A stretch of 64,000 nt of DNA from Natrarchaeobaculum aegyptiacum (GTDB lineage: Archaea; Halobacteriota; Halobacteria; Halobacteriales; Natrialbaceae), in contig NZ_CP019893.1 of NCBI RefSeq assembly GCF_002156705.1, positions 2,604,001 to 2,668,000 on the forward strand. The letters run 5' to 3'. The position numbers and the translations under genes were made by a program. Below are positions 44,635-54,046 of the stretch, one piece after another (the stretch's first letter is position 1; each line of letters begins with the position of its first letter). The notes beneath the pieces were generated by a model. It saw nothing but the letters and a program-made list of their open reading frames with translations. It was not told the DNA's origin and did no database searches.

Positions 44635-46260
44635 CTACTGGTCGTCGACCGGCAGACTTCCGTACTCCTCGTCGAAGGAGTCACGGAGCGACTTCTTGTC
44701 GAACTTGCCGGTGGTGGTCTTCGGGATCGACTCACAGAACTCGATCACGTCCGGGAGCCACCACTTCGGGAACCGCTCGAGCAGGTGTTCCTCGAGTTCG
44801 TCTTCGTTGACGTCGTCTCCCGTGACGACGTAGGCGACGGGGCGTTCTTCCCACTTCGGGTGGTCGACGCTGATGACGGTCGCCTCCTCGACGGCGTCGT
44901 GAGCCATCAACTCGTTCTCGAGGTCGATCGAGGAGATCCACTCGCCGCCGCTTTTGATCACGTCGTCGAGTCGGTCGACGATTTCGAGATAGCCGTACTC
45001 GTCGATGACGCCGACGTCGCCGGTCTTGAACCAGCCGTCGTCGGTGAACGACGACTCGGTCTCTTCGGGGCGGGCGTAGTACTCGTCGATGAGCCACGGT
45101 GCCCGGGCCTGAATCTCACCGCTCGTCTCGCCATCGTGGGGCACCGGCTCGCCGTTGACGGTCCGGAGCCGGATCTGGACGCCCGGTGCCGGGAGTCCCG
45201 GTTTCATCTGTTGCTGGTAGCGTTCGCTTTCGGGCAGGTCGGCCACCTCGGTGGTCGTCATGGTGTTGACGAGGTGGGGTGCCGCCTCGGTCATGCCGTA
45301 GCCCTGGTGGATCGGTGCGTCGATCTCCTTGTCGAACTTCTCCATGAGCCACTCTGGTGGCGACGTACCGCCGATGAGAACGCGATTGAGACTCTCGAGT
45401 TCGACGTCGTCGCGCTCGTCGTAGAACTCCGCCATCTGGAGCCAGACCGTCGTCACCGCGGCGGTGACGGTCACGTCCTCGCGGTCGATCAGTTCGGCGA
45501 TCGCCTCGGCGTCGGTCTTCGGGCCCGGCAGGACCAGCTTCGCGCCGGACAGCGTCGACGAGTAGGGGAGTCCCCAGCCGTTGACGTGGTACATCGGGAC
45601 CACGGGCATCACGGCGTCGTTCTCGCTGATCTCGAAGACGTCGACGTGGCCGTGGGTAACCGCGTGGAGGTAGAGGTCCCGGTGGGAGTAGGCGGCTCCT
45701 TTCGGCAGTCCCGTCGTCCCGGAGGTGTAACAGATCCCTGCCTCGTCGTCCTCGTCGAGCGTGGGCCAGTCGTAGTCGGTGTCCTGTGCAGCTAGCAGGT
45801 CCTCGTAGGCGACGACGGGTTCGAGGTCGGTCTCGGGCACCTCGTCGTCCAGCACGACGTACTGTTCGACGGTCTCGAAGTCGTCGGCGACGGCCTCGAC
45901 GACGTCGACGAACTGGGGATCGACGAAGACGACCTCGTCTTCGGCCTCGTTGACGATCTCGACCAGATGCTCCTCGGGGAGCATGTGGTTGGTCATGTGG
46001 ATACTCCGGCCGCTGCAGGCGGGACCGAAGTACAGCTCGTAGTGGCGGTAGTGGTTGATCGCCATCACCGACACGCGCGAGCCGGCACCGACGCCGAGGT
46101 CGTCCAGCGCGTTGGCGAGCTGGCTGATGCGGTCGTAGGCGTCGTCGTACGTGTAGCGGTGGGTCGTCCCGTCCGGCAGTTCCGAGACGATCTCCTTGTG
46201 ACCGAACAGGTCGGTCGCCCGCTCGAGCAGCACCTGCAGGGTGAGTTCGTAGTCTTTCAT
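44635..46260 (-). CDS. AMP-forming acyl-CoA ligase
   Basis: 541 residues. ANL motifs: CYTSGTTGLPKGAAYSHRDL, QGYGMTEAAPHLVNTM, the hinge KTGDVGVIDEYGYLEIVDRL, DDVIKSGGEWISSIDLENEL and the C-terminal KTTTGKFDKKSLRD. The KSGGEWISS form is that of the medium-chain/aryl fatty-acyl ligase branch. First step for an imported acid. Last gene of a four-gene minus-strand operon with 2-bp spacing to the DUF35 gene. Confidence 0.92.
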   Translation of the reverse strand: MKDYELTLQVLLERATDLFGHKEIVSELPDGTTHRYTYDDAYDRISQLANALDDLGVGAGSRVSVMAINHYRHYELYFGPACSGRSIHMTNHMLPEEHLVEIVNEAEDEVVFVDPQFVDVVEAVADDFETVEQYVVLDDEVPETDLEPVVAYEDLLAAQDTDYDWPTLDEDDEAGICYTSGTTGLPKGAAYSHRDLYLHAVTHGHVDVFEISENDAVMPVVPMYHVNGWGLPYSSTLSGAKLVLPGPKTDAEAIAELIDREDVTVTAAVTTVWLQMAEFYDERDDVELESLNRVLIGGTSPPEWLMEKFDKEIDAPIHQGYGMTEAAPHLVNTMTTTEVADLPESERYQQQMKPGLPAPGVQIRLRTVNGEPVPHDGETSGEIQARAPWLIDEYYARPEETESSFTDDGWFKTGDVGVIDEYGYLEIVDRLDDVIKSGGEWISSIDLENELMAHDAVEEATVISVDHPKWEERPVAYVVTGDDVNEDELEEHLLERFPKWWLPDVIEFCESIPKTTTGKFDKKSLRDSFDEEYGSLPVDDQ

Positions 46261-46262
46261 AC

Positions 46263-46751
46263 TTACTCGCTAACTGGTTTGAACCGATAAAATACCCGGT
46301 CCTCGTCGGTCGGGCCGTCGATCTCGACGATCACCAGTTCGACCTCGTCGCCGATCTCGAGGTCGGCGTAGGCGACGTCGTCGATTCGCGCCGAGAGCCT
46401 CACTGGGCCGAGGTCGACCACGCCGAGCACGTACGGCGTCTCGTGGTCGGCGAGGCCGAGCGGGAGGCCGCCCCGGACTTCCGAGAAGGCGAGCACCTCG
46501 CCCGTGTGCGGCAGGTCGACGTACTCGAGGTCGTCGCTCATGCACTCGGGGCAGACGATCCGGGGTGGGAAGTGGATCTCGTCACAGTCCTGGCACTGGG
46601 TGGTCGTCAGTTGGCCGTCCCGGAGGTTGTCGTAAAACTCGGCGATCTGGGTGTGGTCGTCGGTCTGGAGTTCGTAGAAGTCGAGCATTCGTGGGAGCTC
46701 GATCTCCTCGGGCACCGAGACGCGCTTTCTGGTAGGTGTGTCGTCGCTCAT
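46263..46751 (-). CDS. DUF35 zinc-ribbon/OB-fold protein, thiolase partner
   Basis: 162 residues. After a helical lead (YELQTDDHTQIAEFYDNLRD) comes a rubredoxin-like zinc ribbon (CQDCDEIHFPPRIVCPEC) and an OB fold (TGEVLAFSEVRGG to VELVIVEID). Such proteins bind SCP2-type thiolases and supply an acyl-CoA channel or lid: in ChsH2/Ltp2 for aldol cleavage, in archaeal mevalonate thiolase/HMG-CoA synthase for substrate transfer. It overlaps the thiolase by 4 bp, so a complex is likely. Confidence 0.9.
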   Translation of the reverse strand: MSDDTPTRKRVSVPEEIELPRMLDFYELQTDDHTQIAEFYDNLRDGQLTTTQCQDCDEIHFPPRIVCPECMSDDLEYVDLPHTGEVLAFSEVRGGLPLGLADHETPYVLGVVDLGPVRLSARIDDVAYADLEIGDEVELVIVEIDGPTDEDRVFYRFKPVSE

Positions 46752-47938
46752 TGTGGATCACGGTCGAGGACCATCACGCTGTGGACGGAGGCGCTGCCAC
46801 TGAGGTTGTGGATCAGGCCCGTCGTGGGGTCGTCAACTTGCCTGTCGCTCGATACCTTCCCCTGGAACTGGTGGGTAATTTCCAGCGCCTGAGAGACGCC
46901 GGTCGCGCCGAGTGGGTGGCCACAGCCCAGCAGGCCACCGCGGGGGTTGACGGCGACGTCGCCGTCGATGTGGCTCCGGCCGTCCTCGATGAACTGGCCG
47001 CCTTCGCCGCGGTCGGCGAAGCCCAGTTCTTCGTACTCGATGATCTCACTGATCGAGAAGCAGTCGTGGACCTCCGCGACGTCGATGTCCTCGACGGGAT
47101 CCTCGATGCCAGCCTGCTCGTAGGCGTTCTGGGAGGCCTTGCGGGCCTGAGGCCAGGTCGACAGCGACGGCAGGTTGTTGATCGAGTTGCCCGCCATCGA
47201 CGACTGGCCGCTGCCGGTGATGTAGGCGGGTGTGTCGGTGACTTCGCGGGCTTTCTCCTCGCTCATGAGGATCGCGCCGGCGGCACCGTCGGTGATCCCG
47301 CTGCAATCGTAGAGGTACAGCGGGGCGGAAATCTCCGGCGAGTCGGTGACTTCCTCGATGGAACAGGTCGACTGGAACTGCGCGAAGTCGGTCTTCGAGG
47401 CGTTGGTCTTGTTCTTGGCGGCCACCATCGAGAGCTGTTCGCGGGTGGTGCCGTACTCGTGCATGTGGCGCTGGGCGTACCAGGCGAAGAAGGGTGGCGC
47501 GGCGAGGCCGTTGGCACCGTCGAACTCCCGGTCGAGGACGTTCGCCATCGACGCCTGCATCTCGGGCATGTACTCCCGGCCGAGGTTCATCTTCTCGACC
47601 CCGAGCACGAGCGCGACGTCTAACTGGCCGGCGGCGATGGCGAGCCACGCGTACCGGAGCGCAGCCTGCCCGCTGGCACAGGCCAGTTCCGTCCGGGCGG
47701 TCATCTCCGTGACTTCGATGCCGAGTAACTCGGCGACGAGCGGTGCGACGTGGGTCTGGTTGGCGAACCGTTCGGGCTGGACCGCGCCGACGAACAGCCC
47801 CTCGATGTCCTCGGGGCCGACCTCGGGGACGGCGTCGAACGCCGCCTTCCCGCCCTCCTGCGCGAGGTCCTTCCAGGTTGCGGCGCGCTCACCCCACTCG
47901 GAGTGGCCACCGCCGACGATTGCCACATTGCGCGTCAT
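46748..47938 (-). CDS. thiolase/SCP2-type acyl-CoA acetyltransferase
   Basis: 396 residues. The nucleophilic Cys lies in ELACASGQAALRYA, and GGLLGCGHPLGATGV carries the His/Gly loop; ALVLGVEKMNL is a family feature. SCP2-type thiolases without the classical second Cys can do thiolysis or, with a DUF35 partner, retro-aldol cleavage. It is translationally coupled to the DUF35 gene and 3 bp after the hydroxyacyl-CoA dehydrogenase/hydratase gene. Confidence 0.92.
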   Translation of the reverse strand: MTRNVAIVGGGHSEWGERAATWKDLAQEGGKAAFDAVPEVGPEDIEGLFVGAVQPERFANQTHVAPLVAELLGIEVTEMTARTELACASGQAALRYAWLAIAAGQLDVALVLGVEKMNLGREYMPEMQASMANVLDREFDGANGLAAPPFFAWYAQRHMHEYGTTREQLSMVAAKNKTNASKTDFAQFQSTCSIEEVTDSPEISAPLYLYDCSGITDGAAGAILMSEEKAREVTDTPAYITGSGQSSMAGNSINNLPSLSTWPQARKASQNAYEQAGIEDPVEDIDVAEVHDCFSISEIIEYEELGFADRGEGGQFIEDGRSHIDGDVAVNPRGGLLGCGHPLGATGVSQALEITHQFQGKVSSDRQVDDPTTGLIHNLSGSASVHSVMVLDRDPQ

Positions 47939-47941
47939 CGC

Positions 47942-49909
47942 TCACTCACCCTGAAAGTCCGGCTCGCGGTTCTGTCTGAACGCCGTGACACCTTCGTACA
48001 TGTCGTCGGTGGTCGCCAGCAGGCCGAAGGACTTCTTCTCCATCGCCAGGGCCGCCTCGAGGCCGGCCTCCTGGCCGTCGTGAATGACGTCCTTGGCGAG
48101 CTTGAGCGCGAGCGGCGCGTTGGCCGTGAGGTCAGAGACGACCTCGTCGACGAGCGCTTCGAACTCCTCGGCAGGAACAGCGTGGTTGACGATGCCCCAC
48201 TCTTCTGCCTGTGCGGCGTCGAACTGCATGCCGCGGAAGACCATCTCCTTGGTGCGAGCCTCGCCGACCAGTCGGACGAGGCGCTGGGTCGCACCGCCGC
48301 CGGGGATGACGCCGAGGGTGGTCTCGGGCGTGCCGATGAGGGAGTCCTCGGTGGCGATGCGGATGTCACAGGCCAGCGCGAGTTCGATGCCAGCGCCGAG
48401 ACAGAAGCCGTCGATCTTGGCGACCGTCGGTCGCTCGAACTCGTAGACGGTCTGGAACATCTCGTCGACCTCCATGATCTCGGTCGGCTCACCCGACGTG
48501 AAACCGGTGATGTCCGCGCCCGAACTGAAGGCGCGGTCGCCGGCGCCCTCGAAGACGACACAGGAGACCTCGTCCGTGTCGACGCTCGTGAGCAGGCGAT
48601 CGATCTCCATGAACATGTCCTCGGACATGGAGTTCATCCGCTCTTCGCGCGAGAGCACGACGTTCAGGACGCCCTCGTCGTCGATCTCCCACTCGAGGTA
48701 GTGGTACGGTGGGTCGGTGCGGTAGTCGTAGAAGCCCTTGCCGGCGTCCTCGCCGGTCCAGCCGTCCTCGACGAGTTCGATCAGGTACTCACAGGGCTCG
48801 AAGCGCTCGGCCCCGTACTCCTCGTGGAGGTCCTCGAGTTTTTCGAGGACGCGGTCGAGGCCGAGGCGGTCGCCGCGGCGACACATACCCTCGGGGAAGC
48901 TGCCGCCGAGCCGGCAGCCGGTGTCGATCGCTTCGGGGGTGGCGACGTCGTTGCCGATGAGCCAGGCGGCTTTGTTGATCATCACCGCCTCGGTGCGCAG
49001 CCAGTCGAAGTCGCCGGAGTCCTCGGGGAGGTAGTCGACGCCGTCGCCGTCGTCGTAATCGTAGAAGCCCTTCCCGCTCTTTTTGCCGAGGTTCTCGTTG
49101 TCGACTTTCTCCTCGACGACAGGCGGAACGGGCTGGTCCGATTCGGCGCGGAAGTGGTAGCCGATGTCGATGCCGCCGAAGTCGTTGAGTTCGAACGGCC
49201 CCATCGGGAAGCCACGCTCGTAGACCATCGTGGCGTCGGCTTCCTGGATCGTCGTCTCGTCCTCGGAACGCATCCAGGCGGCCTCCTCCATGAACGGGAC
49301 GAGGACGGTGTTGACGACAAAGCCGTGGACGTCCTTGCGGACGTAGATCGGCGTCTTGTCGATCGATTCGGCCCACGCGTAGGCGGTCTCGGCGGTCTCG
49401 TCGGAAGTGGCCTCACCGTAGGTGACCTCGACGAGGTCCATCTTCACCGGTGGGTTGAAAAAGTGCAGGCCGACGACCTGCTCCGGGCGGTCGGTCGCCG
49501 AGGCGATGTCCGAGATCGAGAGACTCGACGTATTCGACGCGAGGATCGCGTGATCGGGGGCGTGCTCGTCGACCGAGGAGAAGGTGTCTTCCTTGATGTC
49601 CATGACCTCCGGCACGGCCTCGATCACGAGGTCGGCGTCGGAAACGGCGGCCTCGAGGTCGGTCGTGGTGTCGACGCGAGCGAGGATGTCTTCGGCGGAC
49701 TCGTCCAGTCGACCTTTTTCCTCGAGCTTCTCGAGGCTCCACTCGATCTGGTCGTAGCCGTCGTCGACGAACTCCTGTTCGATGTCGCGGATGGTCACGT
49801 CGTAGCCACCCATCGCGGCTACCTCAGCGATACCATGTCCCATGCTACCTGCTCCGAGCACTGCTACTCGCTGCACTGTCTCTATCGTCATCGGGAACAT
49901 GTCCGTCAT
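47942..49909 (-). CDS. 3-hydroxyacyl-CoA dehydrogenase / enoyl-CoA hydratase fusion
   Basis: 655 residues. NAD domain at the N-terminus (RVAVLGAGSMGHGIAEVAAM) and the dehydrogenase C-domains through about residue 385 (GLHFFNPPVKMDLVEV, VLVPFMEEAA). A crotonase domain follows (about 400-655; FSSGADITGF, KIDGFCLGAGIELALACDIR, LGVIPGGGATQRL). This order, dehydrogenase then hydratase, is typical of archaeal fused beta-oxidation enzymes. A later ATG (MTIETVQRVAVLG, 49891) is an alternative start. First gene of the operon. Confidence 0.93.
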   Translation of the reverse strand: MTDMFPMTIETVQRVAVLGAGSMGHGIAEVAAMGGYDVTIRDIEQEFVDDGYDQIEWSLEKLEEKGRLDESAEDILARVDTTTDLEAAVSDADLVIEAVPEVMDIKEDTFSSVDEHAPDHAILASNTSSLSISDIASATDRPEQVVGLHFFNPPVKMDLVEVTYGEATSDETAETAYAWAESIDKTPIYVRKDVHGFVVNTVLVPFMEEAAWMRSEDETTIQEADATMVYERGFPMGPFELNDFGGIDIGYHFRAESDQPVPPVVEEKVDNENLGKKSGKGFYDYDDGDGVDYLPEDSGDFDWLRTEAVMINKAAWLIGNDVATPEAIDTGCRLGGSFPEGMCRRGDRLGLDRVLEKLEDLHEEYGAERFEPCEYLIELVEDGWTGEDAGKGFYDYRTDPPYHYLEWEIDDEGVLNVVLSREERMNSMSEDMFMEIDRLLTSVDTDEVSCVVFEGAGDRAFSSGADITGFTSGEPTEIMEVDEMFQTVYEFERPTVAKIDGFCLGAGIELALACDIRIATEDSLIGTPETTLGVIPGGGATQRLVRLVGEARTKEMVFRGMQFDAAQAEEWGIVNHAVPAEEFEALVDEVVSDLTANAPLALKLAKDVIHDGQEAGLEAALAMEKKSFGLLATTDDMYEGVTAFRQNREPDFQGE

Positions 49910-50327
49910 TGTATCTCATATATCTTTGGAACCGCGCGCGCGAAGCGGGGGTCGTCGCTCGATGCGGTCCCCGTGGCGTCGGCCACTTCCATCCGTACTC
50001 GCGTGCTCCTCGACGTTCGACAGGAGTGAACACGAATCAGGATACCAGTCGACAGGCTATCTTCCTCGTCTCCGGCACGGAACGGATCGAAATCGACCGC
50101 CTTACCGGAATCGTTCCGTCACACGCGTCGCCGTTCCGCGAGCGAGAACGGGATATCACAGGAATCGACGTTCAACAGTGGTGGATAATGTCGTCCAGAA
50201 TCGTGCCGACGGTGGGGTAGACGCCAATTCCGTCCAATAGAATTGGCACATTAGCTCGTCGCTTCCAGTCGCACCAGGGTGTCGGCAGTACCATCTGGCA
50301 CCGGCAACACGTATCGCTCGAGGGCGA
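49910..50327. other. 418-bp intergenic region
   Basis: No gene seen. It holds the promoter of the beta-oxidation operon (AT-rich bases right after 49909 on the plus strand) and the end of the chemoreceptor gene. Confidence 0.4.
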
Positions 50328-51680
50328 TCAGGAGAGCTGGGACTCGAGTTCGCGAACGTCTTCTTTGACCGTCTGGACCCGGTCGGCCTGTTCGGCGTTG
50401 GTCGCCGCGAGGGTCTGGACCTCCTCGGCGATGTCCTGGCTCGCTTCGACGGCCGATCCGAGCATGGAGGCGACCTCCTCTGCGGTCGCGGCCTGTTCGT
50501 CGGTCGCGCTCGCGATCTGGTCGATTCCGGCCGAGGCCTCGTCCACTGCGTTCTTGATCTCCGTCTGGTTCTCGTCGACGGCCTCGGCGTGGTCGATCGC
50601 CTCCTCGACGTACTCGAGGGTCGTCTCGACGCTTCGGGTCGTTTCGGCGGTAGTCTCGCGAACCTCGTCGACGATGTCCTCGATCGTCTCGACCTCCGCT
50701 TTCGACTGGTCGGCCAGTTCCTTGACCTCGTTGGCGACGACGCTGAACCCATCGGCACCACTGCCCACCTGTGCGGCCTGGATGTTCGCGTTGAGCGCGA
50801 GCAGGTTCGTCTCGTCGGCGATCCCGTCGATGACGTCGACGATCGTGTCGATCTCCTCGATGCGTTCTTCGAGTTCACGGCTGTTCGTCGCCAGCGCGTC
50901 CGCCGCTTCGCGGACGTCGTCGACGCTCGAGACGATCGCGTCGGTGGCCTCCTTCGACTCCTCGGCAAGGTCGGCGGCCGCCTCACTCTGACCGCTGACC
51001 TCCTCTGCGCTCGCGGCTACTTCCTCGACCGTCGCAGAGAGCGATTCCATCTGGTTCTGGACGGACTCGAGGGTCTCGACCTGGTCGTCGACCAGCGCCT
51101 CGAGTTCGGCGTTGGTGTCGGCGTTAGTCTCGGTGACCGCCTGCAGGTCCGCGACCGTCTCCGTGACCGTCTCGCTGATCGCCTCCTGGACCCGCCTCAC
51201 CTCCTCGCGCTGTTCGACGAGTTCCGTGACGACGCTGACGTACTCGAAGGCGCCGACGACCTCTCCGTCGGGGGTCCGAAGCGGTGCGCCTGCAGCACGG
51301 AGGTGCCAGCCGTCGTCTCCCCCGCCGGAGCGAATCCGACTCTCCCGGATCGATTCACCTGTGCGCGCGATCTCTTCTGCGAGGGTCTCCTCGACGCCGT
51401 CGGTCCCGAGGACGTCGATCGCCTGTTCGCCGAGTGCCATCTCGGCGGTGACGCCGGTCAACGGCTCGTGCTTGTCGTTCCAGTGTGTGATGGTTCCGTC
51501 GTCGTCGACGACCAGCGCCGGCTCCGGAAACGCGTCGACGAGGTCTTCGAAGAGGTGTCGCCAGAGGTCACGCTCGCGTTCTGCCCGCGTCAGGTCGTCG
51601 AGCTCCTCGAGGGATTCACCCGCCTCGGTCAGATAGTCCGCGAAGAGATCCCGATCCTCGATGAGGGTGCTGGGAGACAT
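50328..51680 (-). CDS. soluble methyl-accepting chemotaxis protein with PAS domain
   Basis: 450 residues with no transmembrane segment. After an acidic N-terminus there is a PAS domain (about residues 45-155: DLVDAFPEPALVVDDDGTIT, HWNDKHEPLTGVTAEMALGE). The rest is the coiled-coil signalling domain, with the receptor tip DETNLLALNANIQAAQVGSG and FSVVANEVKELADQSKAEVE. A cytoplasmic transducer would sense an internal metabolite, redox state or energy. It lies next to the aromatic-ring genes, but its ligand is unknown. Confidence 0.9.
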   Translation of the reverse strand: MSPSTLIEDRDLFADYLTEAGESLEELDDLTRAERERDLWRHLFEDLVDAFPEPALVVDDDGTITHWNDKHEPLTGVTAEMALGEQAIDVLGTDGVEETLAEEIARTGESIRESRIRSGGGDDGWHLRAAGAPLRTPDGEVVGAFEYVSVVTELVEQREEVRRVQEAISETVTETVADLQAVTETNADTNAELEALVDDQVETLESVQNQMESLSATVEEVAASAEEVSGQSEAAADLAEESKEATDAIVSSVDDVREAADALATNSRELEERIEEIDTIVDVIDGIADETNLLALNANIQAAQVGSGADGFSVVANEVKELADQSKAEVETIEDIVDEVRETTAETTRSVETTLEYVEEAIDHAEAVDENQTEIKNAVDEASAGIDQIASATDEQAATAEEVASMLGSAVEASQDIAEEVQTLAATNAEQADRVQTVKEDVRELESQLS

Positions 51681-51901
51681 TCACTCGGCGTATCTGGAGA
51701 CGAATGGCAAGAAGCTACTGGCCCAAGCGTTCGCTAATGGCGAACGAATTTCCCGAGATTGCGGCCCCGTCGGTCGATCATCGTCGATCGTGAACTTCTG
51801 AATCTGCGTTATTCGACGGGAATACCCGGCAAATAACGGGATTGGATGCGAACGTGGACCACAACAATTATGCCGGTTATTCAGCAATGTGAGAGCACAC
51901 C

Positions 51902-53137
51902 ATGAGCAGTGATACGACCGAGAAGCCGGCCCTCGTCGCTGGCGCGGGCCCAGTCGGGATGACGGCAGCGCTCGCGTTGCACGCACGCGGGGTCGATACG
52001 GCGATCCTCGAGGCAGAACCAGAGGATCGTGACCGCGACGGCAGTCGCGCGATCTACATTCACGGTGCGACCTGCCGAATCCTCGAACGCATCCACCCGG
52101 GGCTGGGGAAAGCCCTCGTGGACGACGGGCTGGTCTGGCCGACCCGACGGACCATGTTCCGGGGCAAAGAAGTCTTCAACCGAACCTACGACTCGCCAGG
52201 TGGCTCCGGTGACATTCCCCACTTCACTAGCCTCCCGCAGGTCGTCACCGAACAGCACATGCTGGACGCACTCGACGAAGCCGGGATCGAGATCCACTGG
52301 GAAGCGGCTGTCGAGACCGTCGACTCCTCACCCGACGGCGTCACCGTCGAGACGAGTGACGGCCGGACCTGGGAGACCGAGTACCTGATCGGTGCCGACG
52401 GCGGTGGCTCCACTGTCCGCAAGGAGATCGGCGCGGAGTTCTCCGGCGAACAGTCCGAGAACGCGTTCATCATCGCAGACATCCGTGACGATCAGGTCGA
52501 CGAGGACTTCGAGGGGTTAGAGCGTCTGTTCCACTACGACGCACCCGAAGCCGACGGCCGGAACGTCCTGCTGGTTCCCTTCACCGGCGGCTGGCGGCTG
52601 GACATCCAGTGTTACGACGACGACGATCCCGAGGAGATGGCCAGCGAGGAGACCATGCGTGAGTTCGTCCGTGACATCATGGGCGAGGAATACACCGACA
52701 AACTCGAGTGGATCTCGAGTTACTTCTTCCTGCAGGTCCAGGCCGACACGTTCGTCGACGAGCACCGTCGCGTCCTGCTGGCCGGCGAGGCCGCCCACCT
52801 GCTCGCACCCTTCGGTGCCCGTGGCATGAACTCCGGCGTCCCGGACGCCGACGAGGCCGCCTCGGCCATCGCCGTCGCGCTCGACGCCCGCACCGAGGCC
52901 GTCGCTCACGACGAAGTCGAACTGTTCGCCGCACGTCGCGAGAAAGCCGCCGAGTTCAACATCGGTGCCGCCGGCCAGGCCCTCGAGTACCTGCAGGGTG
53001 AGGACCCGGTCACCGTCCTGCGCAAGGAAGTCGCCGCCGAACTCGCCGACAGCTTCGAGGCCGCCGGCGAGTGGCTCGACGACGCTCCGTACGGCCCCCA
53101 CGAGGCCCCACCGATCGTCTCGAGCGGCAACTACTGA
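51902..53137 (+). CDS. FAD-dependent aromatic-ring monooxygenase
   Basis: 411 residues of the p-hydroxybenzoate hydroxylase/PheA-TfdB type. FAD-binding VAGAGPVGMTAALALHARG at residues 12-30, the middle motif YLIGADGGGSTVRKEIGAEF (DG), and LLAGEAAHLLAPFGARGMNS, where the usual GD motif has Glu in place of Asp. Expected to hydroxylate a phenolic acid or its CoA ester with NAD(P)H and oxygen. Given the gentisate dioxygenase downstream, plausible reactions are 3-hydroxybenzoate 6-hydroxylation, or hydroxylation of salicylyl- or 4-hydroxybenzoyl-CoA to gentisyl-CoA. Confidence 0.85.
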   Translation: MSSDTTEKPALVAGAGPVGMTAALALHARGVDTAILEAEPEDRDRDGSRAIYIHGATCRILERIHPGLGKALVDDGLVWPTRRTMFRGKEVFNRTYDSPGGSGDIPHFTSLPQVVTEQHMLDALDEAGIEIHWEAAVETVDSSPDGVTVETSDGRTWETEYLIGADGGGSTVRKEIGAEFSGEQSENAFIIADIRDDQVDEDFEGLERLFHYDAPEADGRNVLLVPFTGGWRLDIQCYDDDDPEEMASEETMREFVRDIMGEEYTDKLEWISSYFFLQVQADTFVDEHRRVLLAGEAAHLLAPFGARGMNSGVPDADEAASAIAVALDARTEAVAHDEVELFAARREKAAEFNIGAAGQALEYLQGEDPVTVLRKEVAAELADSFEAAGEWLDDAPYGPHEAPPIVSSGNY

Positions 53138-53427
53138 CCCCCGAATCGCATCGCGCGCTCGCGTTCACTTTCGGTTTCTCTACGCCGTCCCATCGGCAAG
53201 CGCCACCACCGTTCGACCGCGCCACAGGATTCACTCGAGCCGTCGGACTCGAGATCGGGTGTCCCAACCCCGGTAGCCGTCGAGGTGGTCGTCCGCCCAC
53301 TTCCTGTCTTTCCACGTGCTCGGACGATCGATACTTACGACTGTCCGGTCCGTCGATCGGCAACCCGGGTCGCACGTGGTGGAAGAAGGGAGAATCGGTT
53401 CGGTCTTGTCGGCCGAATCCGACCCGG
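53138..53427. other. 290-bp intergenic region
   Basis: Nothing recognised; sits between two convergent genes. Confidence 0.4.
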
Positions 53428-53751
53428 TCAGTGCAGGTCGAGTCGCTTGCCGACCCAGTGGTCGCGCGCGGCGAGCACGAGTTCCGATTCGTTCTCGAAG
53501 TCCGTATTCTCGGCGACGAACTCGTCCCACTCGCCCTGGCCGACGTACTCGAGGTCCGCGCCGCTGGCGGCGTCGGAGGGGCTGGCGGCGACCAGTTCGT
53601 CGAACGACTCGAAGTCGGTCGTCTCGGCGACGAACTCGTCGTCGAATACCTCCGTGACGGGGACGTCCTCGTCGACGTCGAAGACGTCCTCGGCGTCCGG
53701 TAGCGAGTCGGCGTCTGCTGCAGCAGCCTCTAGATCGGTCCCGTGTACCAT
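53428..53751 (-). CDS. small acidic protein with internal repeat
   Basis: 107 residues, strongly acidic. Two copies of a motif are visible: EFVAETTDFESFDELVAAS (about 39-57) and EFVAENTDFENESELVLAAR (about 77-96). The second copy ends with a basic DHWVGKRLDLH tail. No family recognised. It is read opposite to the surrounding catabolic genes. Confidence 0.55.
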   Translation of the reverse strand: MVHGTDLEAAAADADSLPDAEDVFDVDEDVPVTEVFDDEFVAETTDFESFDELVAASPSDAASGADLEYVGQGEWDEFVAENTDFENESELVLAARDHWVGKRLDLH

Positions 53752-54046
53752 ACTGGTAGACTGTGACGCGACCCTGTTAAATCATTCTGTTGGTCCCTCC
53801 GCGCTGGAATTTCGCCTTCCCATCGCCCGTCTCCTCGGCGGCTCTCTGTCCCGTCGAGACACTGCCGTCCCAAATCGTGATTATCCTCGCCGCCGATGGA
53901 CCGCTCGAAGACATGACCAATCGATACGAGTCCGACCGACCCGACCGATCCCGGTGCAAGCTTCACGTCCGACGACAGTCGTACCACGGTCCGAGAAGAC
54001 GTCGCCTGATGCAGGACGGGTGCGGTCGGTCCAGAGGTGAATCGCG
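53752..54046. other. 295-bp intergenic region before the SDR gene
   Basis: Nothing coding recognised; gaggtgaatcgcg just before the GTG at 54047 includes a weak Shine-Dalgarno. Confidence 0.35.
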
